Of a stretch of 64,000 nt of DNA, positions 25,701 to 39,407 are shown piece after piece; the stretch's first letter is position 1, and each line of letters begins with the position of its first letter. The stretch covers positions 126,023 to 190,022 of the forward strand of contig NW_019775169.1 of assembly GCF_001039355.2 (NCBI RefSeq), given 5' to 3'. The stretch comes from Lingula anatina (Eukaryota; Brachiopoda; Lingulata; Lingulida; Lingulidae). Position numbers and translations under genes: made by a program. The notes beneath the pieces are model-generated. The model was given only the letters and a program-made list of their open reading frames with translations, had not been told where the DNA came from and did not search any database.

Positions 25701-28700
25701 TAAATAAGATAATGAAGTAAGCATCTCTCCACTGCATGAGGTAGTGGCAAAATACCTTTTTCAAAGGAATCACTCTAAAGTATTCCTATGTATATTTAGA
25801 AAAAAATTTAAAATTGAACCTACTTACCATGTGAATTTAAGTAAATAAATTATATTCAATATCAATACTTACAAACACAAAAAGCACAAAATAATCAACT
25901 TAACCATACCTTCTTCGCTGTGTACTTCTGCAGCTGTCTCCTGAGTAGAAGGGCCAGTGCCAGCACTGGTGGTGGTACTACTGCTGCTGACAGTGCTACT
26001 CTCAGTGCTGGTGGTACTACTGCTAGTGCTGCCATCTGATGGGTCTACTGTCACCATGACCACAGCTTCCGAGGTGGCCAGGTTTAGGACACTCTCTGCT
26101 ACACTTTCTGCAGTCTGGAATAAAATATCTTGTCTTGAAATAATGGGGAAATTTCTGTGTCCTAAACGGTTGTCATAATTTTGGTCAGTTCATGTGATAG
26201 AAATGTTCTACTTATTTCTTTCAAATAAATCTGACAATCAAAAATAACCATATAAACATGAAAATCAAATAAAATTACTATTCAAACATTGATTTAAACA
26301 AGCTACAAAAATATAAGTAGCCATATGTTGAACTGTTCAGTGCTTAAGTATTTGTTAAGAAAAATATAGTTGAACTTACACTTTTCACTCTTGCAGTCAG
26401 ATTCTCTGCAGATGCTGCTTGCTCTGTACAGGCCACAGAAGATTTAGCCTCCGCCACATCACTGAGACTAGGGGTGGAACTGCTCTTCCTGCTGGTTAAC
26501 ACACTAGTCTGTAACTGGAAGTAACCAAACATTAATTTGCTGTATTGTAAATTATAGTTCTTCCTTGGGTTATTGATTGACATATTATGTATATATATTT
26601 TTTTTCAATCAAATATTTACCTTTTCCGCGTACAAAAGCAGCCACATACCCTCTTTCAATATTCCTTTTCAATATGGAGATAATACTGTGGTCTAATCAT
26701 ATCTATCATAAAACTTACCTTCTGTTTAGCACCATCTGGATTATTAGACTTCATTCTAGCAGGGGCCATGGCTCCCTCGGGTTTCTGAGACAAGGTGTGG
26801 CGGAGCTTCTCTGGATCGTGAGATGGGGCAAGGGCAAGGTCATATTTGCCCTCTGCACCCATCCTGTAGGAATTAGATCCCCCTGCATCCCAGGTCACAT
26901 CAACCCAACCTAGTCAACAGAAAAAATGCTATAGGGTACATTCATTTAATGCCATTTTACTGGACTATCAATACTTCATGCACAAATAAAAGCATTACCT
27001 TAAAATGGATCAACAAAACCAATACACATAAACACTAGTATGTCTAGTATATCAAATACAATTCCCTGTATGCAGGAATTCTGTCCAGAGTCTCAACAAT
27101 ACATTCAAACACAATGCAACATACTTCCCACCTCCTCTTTCAAACTTGACACTATTTTTCTATCCTATTCAGTATTGTGTAATCCAGCATTCAGTAGAAT
27201 AAAGGCAATATTGTCCTTTTTCTTGTAACATTTATCATACCATTATGCAGTTCCCCTGTAACTGTCCCCTCTCCTGGTGGATTGCCATCTTGGTCTCTCC
27301 ACTTCCAGTCCATGCCACGCACAACACGAGCACCGGGCACCATCTGCTTCAGCACCTGAGTGCGCAGCAGTCTACGCTGACGTCGCAAGTTTGCCTCTGC
27401 TTCTTTGGCTGCTTTACCTATGAAATTAAACAGGTACAATATTAACTTAGTCATTTCTTTCCATTTTTAAATACGAATCAATGAATATTTGACTTTTGGT
27501 ACATTCAGCAGGCATTTCACATTGCTTTCACATCTAAGAGTCTAGGGTAGCTAAATGCAACCATCTTAGAAGCCTTACGTTTCCATCTGCATTCTAATGA
27601 CATAGATAACTTAAAACATCACACCAGCTTTGTTTAACTCACCGACATCATCACAAGCCCCTGTGACAGTTCCATATATTTCAAAGCCAGATAGAGACAA
27701 GTAGTGAGTTTGTCCACTGGCATTCTTCCCACACTGTAAGATGCGTACATGTCTCCAGCCTTGCTTCTCTTCTGCAGGGGGCTCTAGAGGCCAGCTGGCA
27801 GTGGACCTGGCAATGTGAAATAATTTAATAGAAACTGGTCATCATGCTAAAAACTTTTGAAACTGATAATAAACTAATATTTCTTAAAATACATGCAATC
27901 TGCTCTGACTTTAAGGCATACTTTAAGTTTTATATAAAACATTTGATTGTGAGAAACTTACGAGTCTATTTCAACAACTTTTTCCAGTTTTTCTTGCACT
28001 GCTTTGTTTCAGTACATGCAACAGAGTTTTTTTATTTTTGTAAAAATCTAAATTTCGACCTCTCAAGAGTGGTTAATCAAAATTCAAAGCTGTAACACTG
28101 CTATTTGAGCAACAACAGTCATGATAAAAGCCATAAAGCACATGATCAAACACGAACTCCCTGAGCAGTGACTGTGATACCAGGGTTACATGTAATACAT
28201 ACCCTGGTTCATTGAGTGAGGCGTCATTTTCATGTTTATACAGGGTTGTCCATGTGGTGCCATCTTTGGACACCTGGAACTCCCAGTTTCTCAGGGCAGA
28301 CCTGAAAGTGGACATATTATGCTGGTTTGAATGGTAAAGTTATCATTAGCCAACAATACAATGCTATGACAGAATGAATCCGATTCCTGCATCTTTTCAG
28401 ATGCTTCAGGATAAGGATTATGGTTTAACAAATACACAATCTCTCTGTCTGTTCAGAAAATACTTATAAAATGTGATGTTTTACACCTGACCTCATATTA
28501 AACTTGTAAACTTTGATATATGCAAGCCCTGTTTCGTGCCTGTCCAACCACCTGTTCTTACCTTCCATATCCTCTAGCATGCCTCAGTGTGTAACTTGTG
28601 GGGATCACAAACACGCCCAAGTCTATGGCAAACCATGCACTCCTGCAGAGGAAGTGTAATGCCATTTGAAATCTTCACTAAAACCCACTGTTTTTTTTAA

Positions 28701-31700
28701 TAAACCTTTCTAGCACAATATAAAGTGAATTGAACTTTCTAAAATCATGGAAATTAAGATAATTTTTCACAAAAAGATACTACCCTATTACCTGGTCAGT
28801 TAGAAAAGGCCTTTCAAAAAATCCAAAGAAGTAATAGTATACTTACTTGTCATCATTAGTGTGGCAATTCAGAGCAGACGGCTCTCTGCTGAGGACATCC
28901 TCCAGCTTTCCATAGGGCAGGTTTCTCCCCTCAGAGGATGTCACCACCACCAGGCCATACTGTGCTGGGTTGATCCACTCATATGCTGATCTATAAGCAA
29001 AATAGAAAACTTGGAATTAGTAATGAAACGGAAATCTATTAGTAAGTATACATAACTTGAGTGACATAAATTCTACTCTTTGTTTTTTCCCCTAATATCT
29101 TTATGCTCAACTAAAAAGAACTGCTGGCAGAGACCAACAAGCTAATCAAAGAACTGCTGCCTTTACTTAGGCAGTGCAATTGTTTCTGGGGGAAAATTTA
29201 CAGCTCTTTTCCAATGATGGCCTCCAGATACATTATTCAACATGAAAACATATATATTCTGCCTTCAACTCGTCACAAGCACTCATGAAGAATCTTAAAT
29301 GAAAAATTTTCTGATAAAATATTTTCAAAATGGACAGCATGCTCAGTACTCACTTGGCATTAGTTCCTATCCAGTATATCACACCATTCTCATCAAAATC
29401 CCTTTGATGTGAGAATGAAAATTTAGCATCTGGTTCTTTGAGCTTTTTCACATATGTAAAACTAGACCTATCATAGTCATACCATTGTTTGGCAACCTGC
29501 AGAGGAGAAAACAAATTCAACAATCAAGAGGATACCAATGAAAATATGCAAGATACATAGTGCAAAGTTCAAACTAAAAGATCACTTTATGTTTTAACCT
29601 CTGAAATTTTGGAGGAAGTTTCACTTCATAACTATTCTATAATTGAAAATATGCTATATGTATTATTTGCTTGCGTGAAAGTTTTGTGTTGAAATAGTCT
29701 GACATGACAGAAAAACAATACATGCCATTTTCAAAAGATATCTCTCCACTTGGTCCACATTACTAAGAGGTTCCATTTTCAAATTTCTGCCTGTTCTGTC
29801 AATCAAAGATGTCTCTCCAGGTGCTCTTTCAAGACGGAATCTCAAACGTCGAGTGAGGATCTGAAAATAAGTCCAAAATGTACATAAATGGGGAAGAATT
29901 GTCCCAGTACATAATTTATTTGTATATGGTTACTCTTCTACAAAAAAGAAAATAAGGACAGGAGAATTCAAAACAATGTATACTTTGAAAAAATTAATGT
30001 AAAGAGAAGTCTCTGCCACTACCAAAACCACCAATGCCTTGTAATTTAAATATCCAACAGATAGCACAGTGTATAATTTCAATTTTTTCTTTTTTTTTTC
30101 TTTCTCAATACACAATTTTAACAATATAAATAAGACAAATAGCTAACTCACCTGTAAACCATATCCAGTTCCAAGAATATCATAACTAAATATTGGGAGT
30201 TTTTCTATAGACTCTAACACAGATATGAGTTTTCTTACAAGAGCAGTGGCTGGGTTAACACTGAAACAGGAGAAAACATTCAATGAGCCCTTTTATTTAT
30301 ATTTCAGTTATGTCCCAAATTGTGACAGATACTGCAATATGCTTATGTTGCAAAGAGTCATGATATATAATAATAATCATCTGTTTGTTAAATTTCTTTT
30401 ATCATCCAAATTTTTAATACCATTTTAATCCAGTTTACTTAGTTTTCTTTTACCAAGAAAAAAGTTTCAACAAACCTGTAATCTGATTCTTTAAACACAT
30501 GCATAAACATGTGTATTCTCTCCAAGGCTAATTTTGGATTATCAGTCACATCGTGTAGACCCTTTAAAACAATATGAAAAAAAAAAGTCAATCGTATCAA
30601 AATATATGGTAAATATCCAAGATTTTCTCATCCATAATTCACAATTATGTTTCTACCATAATATTATGCATTTACCTATCTTTATATCATTAAAACAATG
30701 AATACACATAAACAGCAACTTTAATGTATACCAAAAACTGTTTATTGGAAATTTATCTTTTCTCTTATTTAAAACAATAACAAAGTGCTCTCTCACATTC
30801 AAACAGTTGAGCAGGGCCTGTACTAATCCGCTGCTGTGGAGCTCAAAGGCAGACACTGTGTGATCGTCCTTCAACAGCTCAGACAGGTCATCCAGTGCAG
30901 TTTTCATGTCCTGGACCCAGTCAGGCTCTCCCTCTGTAATCTGGAAAATTATAAATTATTTTTTGGATTAAAAGATTTGACGGACCAAATACTGTGCTTG
31001 AATTCAATGAGAGCTGAGTTTGCACTCAATTAGCCTCTTCAACCTTTTAAATGCACTTGGCTTTATTCTAAATCACTATAATCCTCCTTGGACTAATAAG
31101 ATAAAAAAAGTTTACCTTTATTTGGCCTGCATGCTTGAGACAAGCTGAGTCCAGCAGCTGTACAATGCTGTGTAGCCTGGCTACCACTCCTCTTGGTGTA
31201 GCCTGGGCTGCTCTGAAGTGCTGCTCATAGATATCCCTAGCCATGGTCTTCACCTGGAGTAGTAAAGATATAACTTAATACAATATGATATGTGTGGTTT
31301 GCCAAATGCAAAAGATTAATTACTTTGGCTATAAAAAAACAAGAAACTGGAAAATTTATTCACCAATTTATTGCTGAAGAAATGGCTTAAAATTTCAGCT
31401 ATAGTTCCATAACAAAATTTCAAAGCAAAGTAAAAATTGGTGTCATGCTTATCCTTATACCGAGAGGATGCAACTTCTCAGACAGATAAATGTACAAAAC
31501 ATCTTACCTTTTGTTTTATAGCTTCCACTTTGCTTTTCAACTTCTTGCTCTTCCTCCCAGCCCAGCCCGAGGCAAACTCTGGCCCCAGGGACGTCTCTGC
31601 TGTGAAGGTGTGCTTAGTGCCACGGTTTGACTCAAACACAAAACCTGGCAAATCTTCTCGAAGAATTGTAGCCTGAAGAAAATAATTTTTTCAAACAAAC

Positions 31701-33687
31701 ATGAAATCTAAAATTCCTCATAATCACTGAAGGGTAAATATTTATTTATTTATTTATTTATTTTTTTCTCTGCTAAACAGGTGAAGTTTAAATTATGGGA
31801 ATTTAAATTCTGCCAATCAGTCAAAACTGATCAAGAGGAGAATTACCTGTTGACCATCAGAGTTATGTATCAGTATCTCCCCCTCCTTCCTACAGGCCAA
31901 AGACCAGTTGCCCACTACAAGACGTGTGGGTCCAATGCTGCTGAGGATTGGCTGACTAGGAGTGCCACTCTTCACCATACTTCTGGCCCTCTGAAGTTTC
32001 TCTAAGAACTCTCCTCGGTTTTCTAAAAATAATTTTTCATAAAAATTTGAAGATTAGGATGAATATGTAAACTGTGCATCTTATTAACCCTGTAGCTTTA
32101 TTAGCTATTTAGATAGCAAGTTAGCACAAACAACTGAAATAGATTTCAATCCAATAAATGATCTCCCTAGTACCCTTTTCAAAGGGAAATTTATAGTAAT
32201 ACATTTACAATTAAATATTATGACACCTGCCCACCTGAGCTATCTGAGCCACCTTCAGGGCTACCACTGGAGTACATGGTGGCCAGTTTACCATCCAGTA
32301 TAAACCTGAACCAGCCATTGCTGCCATTAGACAACTCCAATGCAGCAGCATCACTCCAGATGTAGAGACAGTCCCTCCCTCTGGCCACACACCAGTCTTT
32401 CCAGTGGTAAGCCTTCCCCTGGATCACCTCCTTGGCATCTTCCAGCTGGGACTCTTGCTCCATCTAGAGAATAAGATCAAAATTTTAAAAACTTACGCAC
32501 ATTTCAATTTACTGACTGACACAAAACTCTTCAACCTTTCAGTTAAATACCCGACTTGATAATAAATGTAATTCATAAAATAAACCCATGCCTGCATATG
32601 ATCAATAAAATGGTCCATTTATCCTCAAAATGAAAAAGATAATACTTCAGAATATCTATAAATGCCTTAAATGCCTGCATATGATCAATAAAATGGTCCA
32701 TTTATCCTCAAAAAGAAAGATAATACTTCAGAATATCTATAAATGCCTTACCTTCTCTTCCCTGGCTCTGATCCTCTCTTCTTCCTCTGGAGGAGGTCCT
32801 GCCAGGTTCAGCACTTTGATGAAGATCCCCAGCCTAGCAAAGTGTTCCAGGAAACAGTCACGCCCTTTGTTGACAAGGTCCTCTATTATCTGAAGTGCTG
32901 TGTTGTGGCCATCATCATCATCCTATGGAGTTAAGATTCAATTTTATAATTGCCATTAGTGATTCATAATTTCAGAAGCAAAGAACTACTTTTGCACACT
33001 TACCTGAATCGTAATAAGTATGCAACACTCGTTTCCCAGAAAAAAGTCATTTAGGTGGAATTCATCCTGTTTTAGACATCATGTTTATGAATGGTAATAT
33101 TTTTATCTTAATATTTTAAAAATCACATAAGCAGGGACATGTTACACACATCTTTGATAAGAAGCAACAGCAGTGGTCATTTGCCACATTAAAGCCTAAT
33201 CCTACCTCAGTGTCCAACACCATAGCAATGACCTCAACCAGCAGTGTGGGAAAGGTGGAGCCTGCATTGCAGATATCTACCATGACATTCTCTGAGGTGT
33301 GTTGAACCATCTTCCTGATGAGAGCAAGGCTGGCTTTCCTGGAGGGAAAATGAGAGAACACTATTCACGATGTTTTAAATCAAATTCATACAAATTTTCT
33401 GCTGGTGTGAACATTCTTGCTGACGTTCTACAATACAAAATCTTACAAATAAACTTTTGAACATTCAAATGTAAAATAACAACTACCATCTGCTATTACT
33501 AGTGCTTAACATGTGACAGTTAAACAAGATTTTATCTTAATGTCAGTTTATTTCACAGACCTGACTGAAGGTAACATTGTACTTTGGTAGACTTGAGTAA
33601 AGATAGGCAACAGAGCTTTCAGGTACACGGGTGCCATTTCTGGATCCCCTTTGGGTTCTTGAGGTTCCTCTGGCTCCTCTTTCTTCA

Positions 33688-33718
<31 letters not shown>

Positions 33719-33725
33719 TAACATT

Positions 33726-33757
<32 letters not shown>

Positions 33758-36700
33758 TTGCTGCTGTTGTTGCTGTCTCTGTTGTTGCTCCTGTTCATCA
33801 AGAAGCGGATCCCCCAGGGTGCCTGGAGTATCTACTGCTGGAGGGGCACCTGTGGCAGTGGCACTCTCACCTATACTGGAGGTGGAGCTCTCTCTGCTGG
33901 AGGCTGGAATCATCCAGTCACCTGGGAGAAGAAGAATGCAACATATGATCTTTCAGGCCAATGAAAATATTTCCAGTTTTATGGACGAATAAATCTATGC
34001 ACAGAATGTACACCCTAGGGTAAACTGATTAAGCCACAGTGGATAAATAATGCATAAACCACCTTTTGCAGAGTAAAATGCCTTTCTTGAAGAAATGTCA
34101 CATGCATTTTATACTTATTCTGAAGTATTGAAGGTTTTATTTCATGGGCTCGTGCTTTCCTCCTCACCTGGTGACAGAAGTATTCTGATGACCTCTCTGT
34201 GCCCCTCGTCTCCCCTCTCCCTGGCTTTATCAAGGGGGGTCTTCCCATCTTCATCTCTGAGGTCGGGATTGGCCCCATATCGCAAAAGAGTCTACAAAAA
34301 TGTTAACATCCAGCAATGAAAAAATATAACACAATGAGAAACAATACAGGTACATAAAACCTATCATAATGACTTTCTGCAAAGCATTTTCTCACAAGTC
34401 AGTATTGTACTAAGACAATGATGCTTCTACCGGAATATTCCTTTGACTTCAGGACCTTTGGTCTATTTTTGCTAGAGATTATCCTATATCTCAACCTTTG
34501 GTCTATTTTTGCTAGAGATTATCCTATATCTCAATCTGTTGATGTTCACATTATAGATCCTTTTACCTTGACTATGTTTGGTCTACCAAAGCAAGCTGCA
34601 TAATGAAGAGATGAAGATCTTAATCCTCGATTCACATCTGCTCCTCTTTCACACAGAAACTCCACCTGAAAATATTGATTTAAATATGACCAACTTTAAC
34701 AAATAAAGATATTTCACACAAGCTTCATGGTAACCTGAAACACCCACTTTAAATATTTTTCACTAAAATTCTGAATCTCACCATTTCTTGTGTTCCAAAT
34801 GCAGAAGCCCAATTCAACAATGTCTGACCAACATCATCCATGAAGTTTACTTCAAAATCTGAAATGGAAATGTCATTTGTAAGTAAACAAATAGAACTAA
34901 TCATCTTGACCATCATATTATCATAAATCTGTAAATAATTTTCACCACAAAAATGCGCAAACAGGTCAGTATTGTACTTTAAATAAATATTTTTCTAAAA
35001 TGCTTCAAAATTCAAAACAGTAAAACTATTAAGTCACACTTCTTGTAACTTTAATTCATAAGAGGAGAAGGCAATATATTTCTGCAACCCTTGGGTGAGG
35101 GGCTTTCACCCCGATGAACATGAAGAACAACACTGCTAGAACATACTTCCATTGTCTATGGCATCAATGAGGGCATCTGTGTCTTTACTCCTAATACAGT
35201 CTATGAGTTGCCTATGAGATCTTTCACCAGCACTGTCCATTCTACGCAGTCCTGGAATACGACTAGAGAGACTGCTAACACCAGCCTTTGGCAGAGCTTT
35301 CCTGCCTTCAAATAACAGCACAAACAGCAGGTCTACCAGTCGCATAGTGTCCAATACACATCTGAAACAGGAGATAAAGAAATTCTTGCAAAGGAATGAA
35401 AATTAAATGATTATTATTTAATATTCTATGCAAAAAAATATCACAGTGACGTCTTGGTGGCTTTCACATGAATGAAGGTAGCTCATAAATCTCGTTTTCT
35501 TTGCCTTAAAAGATATTTAAATCCAAAAACCTCAGAAATGCATATGGTTCAACTTAAATGTTAACAAGAAGTTTTAAAAACCCCCCCTCCAAAAAAAAAA
35601 TTTTTTTTTTTGATTTAATCCCCAAAAAAATCATTAGTACCTCTCATCCCCCTGCAATGCCATCTCAATAGCTTCAGGCATGTCTGAGCGCAGCAAGTCA
35701 TGAGTGACTCCTGGTGACCCTCGACACAGAGTGGACAACAAGCTGATCACAGTGGACACACTAGTGCTGCTCTTCGAGTCAGGAGTGGCACTGGCAGCCC
35801 CTGGGGTGCTGGAGAGTGACGCATTCAAATTTGGGCCCCCTGCCTGGGACAGGCGCTGTAGCAATTCCTGAATCAAGCCATGTTTGTTCAGCGGTGCTGG
35901 GTCGACTCCCCTGCGAGTAAAGCGGTCTGCCAAAGATGCAAAGCATCTGAGAGCTCCATCAGCAACCTGTAATGATGAAGTCATTGTTATTTTACAGAAT
36001 TTCAGCTTTAAGTTCACCTTTAAAAGATACTCATTATTATCAAATATACCATACACATCTAAATCAAGATTGTTTGAAATTCCTCAATTAAAAAATTATA
36101 GTAACTAAATTGTAAGAATATTTTCAAACATCCAGTGACATTTCGTTCATTCTGAGAAATTTGAAACTTACAAACTGGTCTTCATGTTTTAATAAAGTAG
36201 ACAGAGATTCCACACATGACTCAAGTGCTGCATCCTGTGGCTCCATCTTCCCACAAAGTCTGGAGACCACTGCCATGGAGGAGTGCAGGGTGTCTTTGTG
36301 AACCATGGAGCCATGTTCTCGGATGAATGTCAACACACAGTTCAAGCCACCAGCATCAAATACGGCACCAGGTTCACGGGTGCAGATTAATTCCAACACC
36401 TGAAAATCAAATCAAATTCTTCATGGGTCAAAAAGCTTTCAAAACGACTCGACTCATGAATGGTTGTAGAATCTTTCTCAAGGAACAGATGGTCTCCAAC
36501 TTCTTTTTAATGAATACTTTATTCTCATAAGTTTTAAAAGCAGTTTAACCAGAACTATGGAAAAGTGCTTCTGTACTGCTCCATATCACAAAGTTTTAAG
36601 TCCCATTCACCAGTCGAAAAAATCAAGTGTCAAACTTCTATGGCTCTTCCACCCCTGTTTTCACCATGGAAACCACCAATCAGTCTTCACCTACCTTGAT

Positions 36701-38175
36701 ACACTGTTCAGACAAATCTTTGCTAGTCCTAGAAGACATCTCCACCACCACAAGACGGTTGCACAAGGCCTTGATTGCTCCATCTACAGCCACAATACGG
36801 CGTGTGCATTCTGCAGACACATCTAAGTAATAAGTGATGGCACGTGCAGTCACCTCTAGCACATTGTCCGGTGCACACTCATCCAGGAAAATGCGACAAA
36901 GAGCAGGGAGGAAGGTGCGAGGAGGGCAACTAAAATAATAAATGACGATTTCATTATTTTCTTTTACTGATCATCTTATCCAATCAAATTTATTTATTAG
37001 AATTTTAAAATGTTCTTTCTATTCACTTAATGTAATTGTAATATGAAAAGCACTTATTGTAATATACACTGATTATCTTATTTCTCCTAGAACTTATAGT
37101 TCATTTGGAAATTCATTTGAAACAAAATGACGGTCATTTTCAAGTCAGTGTGTCATCAATTAGGGGTAATTTTTCAAGAGTGCACAAAGGGTATTGCTAC
37201 AGGAATCCCTGATATACCAACACCAATGTGACTCATCTTACAGGAAATATCACCCACAGCAGGAAGTACTCTGTCCCTCATCACAATATATTAAGGCGAT
37301 CATTAAATTGTCTAACAAATATGCTGCTAAGGCTATCGATAATGAAAAATATTAGAAATCTGAGCTGAAATCTAACACTCATGTAGAGGAAATACAGAAA
37401 CCCTCAGAATATTGCTATTGATTTTTCTCCAGTAATATCACCCAGACTTGGTATGCCAGCAAATTTAGTCATACAAACAAGTTTAATCACTGAATAATCA
37501 CATGAAGTAACCATTAAGAAATATGGCGAGTAATTTCAAATGATCATGTAGTTTTTTAGAGTAAAGAGTTTATACAATATCATTTAATCTATAATTTCTT
37601 CATCAATTTATATAAAACAAAGAGCAATATCAAATAATCCATGTTAAAAAATAGCAGGTAGCATCAACTTTATGACTCATTAATTTGTTATTCCAGAAAG
37701 CTTGCAGTCATTTTAACTCAAAATAAAATGGGCACAAAGTTTGGGTGTACTGACAATATATAATAACTAAATGGTATTTCTGACCTCCTGACCCTTAAAT
37801 AAATAATATTTTTAAATCAAAAATCAACAAGGAGCACCTACCACCATGTTCAGACAATATTTATTTCCTGTTCTAATATTTTCTAAAAACTGAAGGACTT
37901 CTCATTTATCAGAAAATGTAACTTTTTGTTAATTTTTCCATATTTGAAAAATTCATGTCCAGGGCAGAAATACCACAGAATGCTCTATATATTCAAATGA
38001 AGTAAAAAGGCAGCATTACCCTCAGTTCTACTTACCTTTCAAAACACCTATCAACATTATCTGACATAAGCAATAGCATACAGAGCTGCTCCAAAGCAAT
38101 AAGCTGCATGTCCCTCTCATCTCCCTGGCCCATCTGAAGCCATTCCAGCAGGGTTTCTGGGTCCACCTCTGCCAT
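15482..38175 (-). CDS. HECTD1: E3 ubiquitin-protein ligase HECTD1, complete
   Basis: Large HECT-class E3 ligase that transfers ubiquitin from E2 to substrate through a cysteine thioester. It acts in development, cell migration and Wnt control in vertebrates. The start ATG is at 38,173-38,175 ([20 protein letters not shown]) and the stop follows KGFHLN at 15,482-15,484. I followed about 46 coding exons totalling roughly 2,650 codons, against about 2,610 in mammals. Order: armadillo-like N-terminus, ankyrin repeats, polyQ insert, SUN/galactose-binding-like domain, MIB/HERC2 domain, Ser-rich and acidic linkers, HECT domain. No stop or frameshift was found in the exons read. A non-coding 5' exon lies near 39,408-39,600. 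One intron carries a 1.4-kb transposon (21,760-23,171) and two others carry short tandem duplications. Confidence 0.96.
21760..23171. mobile_element. Non-autonomous inverted-repeat DNA transposon (hAT-like ends), 1,412 bp
   Basis: Inside a HECTD1 intron. The left end reads CAGGGCTCGACATTAGCG and the right end, reverse-complemented, reads CAGGGCTAGACACTAACTTT. The element is flanked on both sides by AAGTA (21,755-21,759 and 23,172-23,176), a 5-bp direct repeat that looks like the target-site duplication. Both subterminal regions carry several copies of GGACAGGT/ACCTGTCC. The interior is AT-rich with a 30+ nt T run (~22,746-22,779) and no long ORF. The terminal CAGGG is typical of hAT-type ends, but a 5-bp duplication is short for hAT, so the superfamily is uncertain. 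Confidence 0.8.
24531..24823 (-). other. HECTD1: HECTD1 acidic low-complexity exon
   Basis: This exon encodes a Ser/Thr-rich stretch followed by a run dominated by Asp and Glu ([14 protein letters not shown] and more acid beyond). Together with the Ser/Thr-rich exons at ~25,048-25,296, ~25,532-25,680, ~25,909-26,114 and ~26,380-26,516 it forms the long disordered linker between MIB/HERC2 and HECT. An antisense poly-Ser reading frame here is only the mirror of the Asp/Glu codons. Confidence 0.85.
26719..27418 (-). other. HECTD1: HECTD1 MIB/HERC2 domain exons
   Basis: Two exons (~27,235-27,418 and ~26,719-26,907) encode the MIB/HERC2 fold: [17 protein letters not shown], then [12 protein letters not shown], then [19 protein letters not shown]. 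This domain is characteristic of HECTD1, HERC2 and Mindbomb and probably binds substrate or partner proteins. Confidence 0.92.
27643..29497 (-). other. HECTD1: HECTD1 SUN / galactose-binding-like domain exons
   Basis: Exons ~29,351-29,497, ~28,856-28,992, ~28,561-28,643, ~28,200-28,302 and ~27,643-27,808 encode [62 protein letters not shown] and [12 protein letters not shown]. They line up in order with the Sad1/UNC-like jelly-roll of vertebrate HECTD1. Confidence 0.92.
32588..32750. repeat. Tandem duplication of an 80-83 bp unit
   Basis: Two nearly identical units, 32,588-32,670 and 32,671-32,750, begin ATGCCTGCATATGATCAATA. The second copy ends inside the 5' splice site of a HECTD1 exon (exon edge 32,752). 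Confidence 0.93.
33560..33921 (-). other. HECTD1: HECTD1 exon with polyglutamine tract
   Basis: A 17-Gln run, a Met-Leu interruption and a 10-Gln run, with four more Gln just upstream, sit between a Ser/Thr/Pro-rich segment and an armadillo-like segment ([15 protein letters not shown]). The codons are a mix of CAA and CAG, roughly 10:7 in the first run. This partly stabilises the tract against slippage. The antisense Leu/Val frames over the same bases are artefacts of the repeat. Confidence 0.93.
34168..35362 (-). other. HECTD1: HECTD1 ankyrin-repeat exons
   Basis: Exons ~35,146-35,362, ~34,783-34,860, ~34,567-34,665 and ~34,168-34,293 encode helix-loop-helix ankyrin units with the usual signatures: [36 protein letters not shown] and [20 protein letters not shown]. 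They lie between the armadillo-like N-terminus and the polyQ exon. Confidence 0.92.
34455..34534. repeat. Perfect 40-bp tandem duplication
   Basis: Units 34,455-34,494 and 34,495-34,534 are identical (start CCTTTGGTCTATTTTTGCTA). They lie in the intron just 3' (plus coordinates: left) of an ankyrin-repeat exon of HECTD1. Identity suggests a recent origin. Confidence 0.93.
35641..38175 (-). other. HECTD1: HECTD1 N-terminal armadillo-like exons
   Basis: Exons 38,036-38,175, ~36,690-36,930, ~36,170-36,400 and ~35,641-35,968 encode alpha-solenoid sequence ([52 protein letters not shown]). The intron at about 36,931-38,035 is AT-rich. I see nothing gene-like in it. Confidence 0.9.
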
Positions 38176-39407
38176 TTTGATCACCTGGCCTCAGCTAAGG
38201 ACAACAAAGTAGTGCTGATATAATGACATACACAATAAATAAATAGATGCATTGCTATGAAATTCAAAACAGGATGAAATTTTAAACACGATTTAGTTGA
38301 CAACAGGAGTTTGAATACAGTATATAAATGAATACAGTTTACACAAAAAAGAAGGAATGAGATATTCAAGTGCCATATAATATTTTTCTTTTATAGAACA
38401 TGCCTCCTTAGCCTTTACAAATACCATGGGAATGGGGACAAAGTAAAAAGCAATAATTAAACATACTGCAGTTGAAATAAATAGATGTTTAAGATTACAT
38501 GTGCAGTATACATCTATGCACTTACAGAAAATTATTATGTATTCCAAAATAAATCTTCTAAACAAACCCCTTTCACATAATATGCCAAATGTCCCCTTGG
38601 ATATCTAGGCATCTAGAGATTTACAGATGGTGAAAATTAACACATGGTGGGGACACTGATCATTTAAATTTGGAATTTTGCCTAAATTTCAAAATCTGTT
38701 CACGAATGACATATTTTTTAAACAGAAAGTAGGAATATTGTGGACATGGATATAAAAGGGAAAATGAAAACCACTTATAAAAGCAGGTTTGACATATGTT
38801 GCCTCAGGGTGAGCCTCATGTGACTGGACATCATTATTTGGATCTTTGTTACTGTAGATTGGGGATACTAGTTCCTAGTTTAAATAGACACAAGATGCAG
38901 CAGACAAAGTGGTTGGGGATGTCGCCAGAGGTACTGTCCAGCTCTAGGCTTTATAAAGAAAGGAAATGACTGTAACAGCAGGCTCCTTTGTTTTCAACAT
39001 CAAGTGAAATTGTAATGTCATAAATCATAAGCAAGAGGCTCTCCAGACTCAATTCTTACTCACAATTTGTAATTGATCTCAAAACAATCAATAACTAATG
39101 CATTGGTTATTGTCTTTAAAAACAATGATATCAACTTAATCTAGGTTGGCGGTTTGTTGATTTCCCCAAAGTCATTCTACAGATATTATCATTTCCGCAC
39201 CATGCCCACCATCATAACCCTCTTTACATGCCCTCTCTTCTAAAAACAATCTAAACCTTCTACTCTCTTACCACATGGTTATCATACAGTCACGATAAAC
39301 AACTGTTTACATATACATGACACGAACATGGGCTATCTGAATATTCCCATTGTCATTGATCGACAAGGTATTTAACACCCCACACTCAGCTCTAACAGTT
39401 TCCTCAC

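Noticed and set aside
33631-33964. Leu/Val/Ala-rich frames on the plus strand
   Set aside because: Antisense of the HECTD1 CAA/CAG tract.
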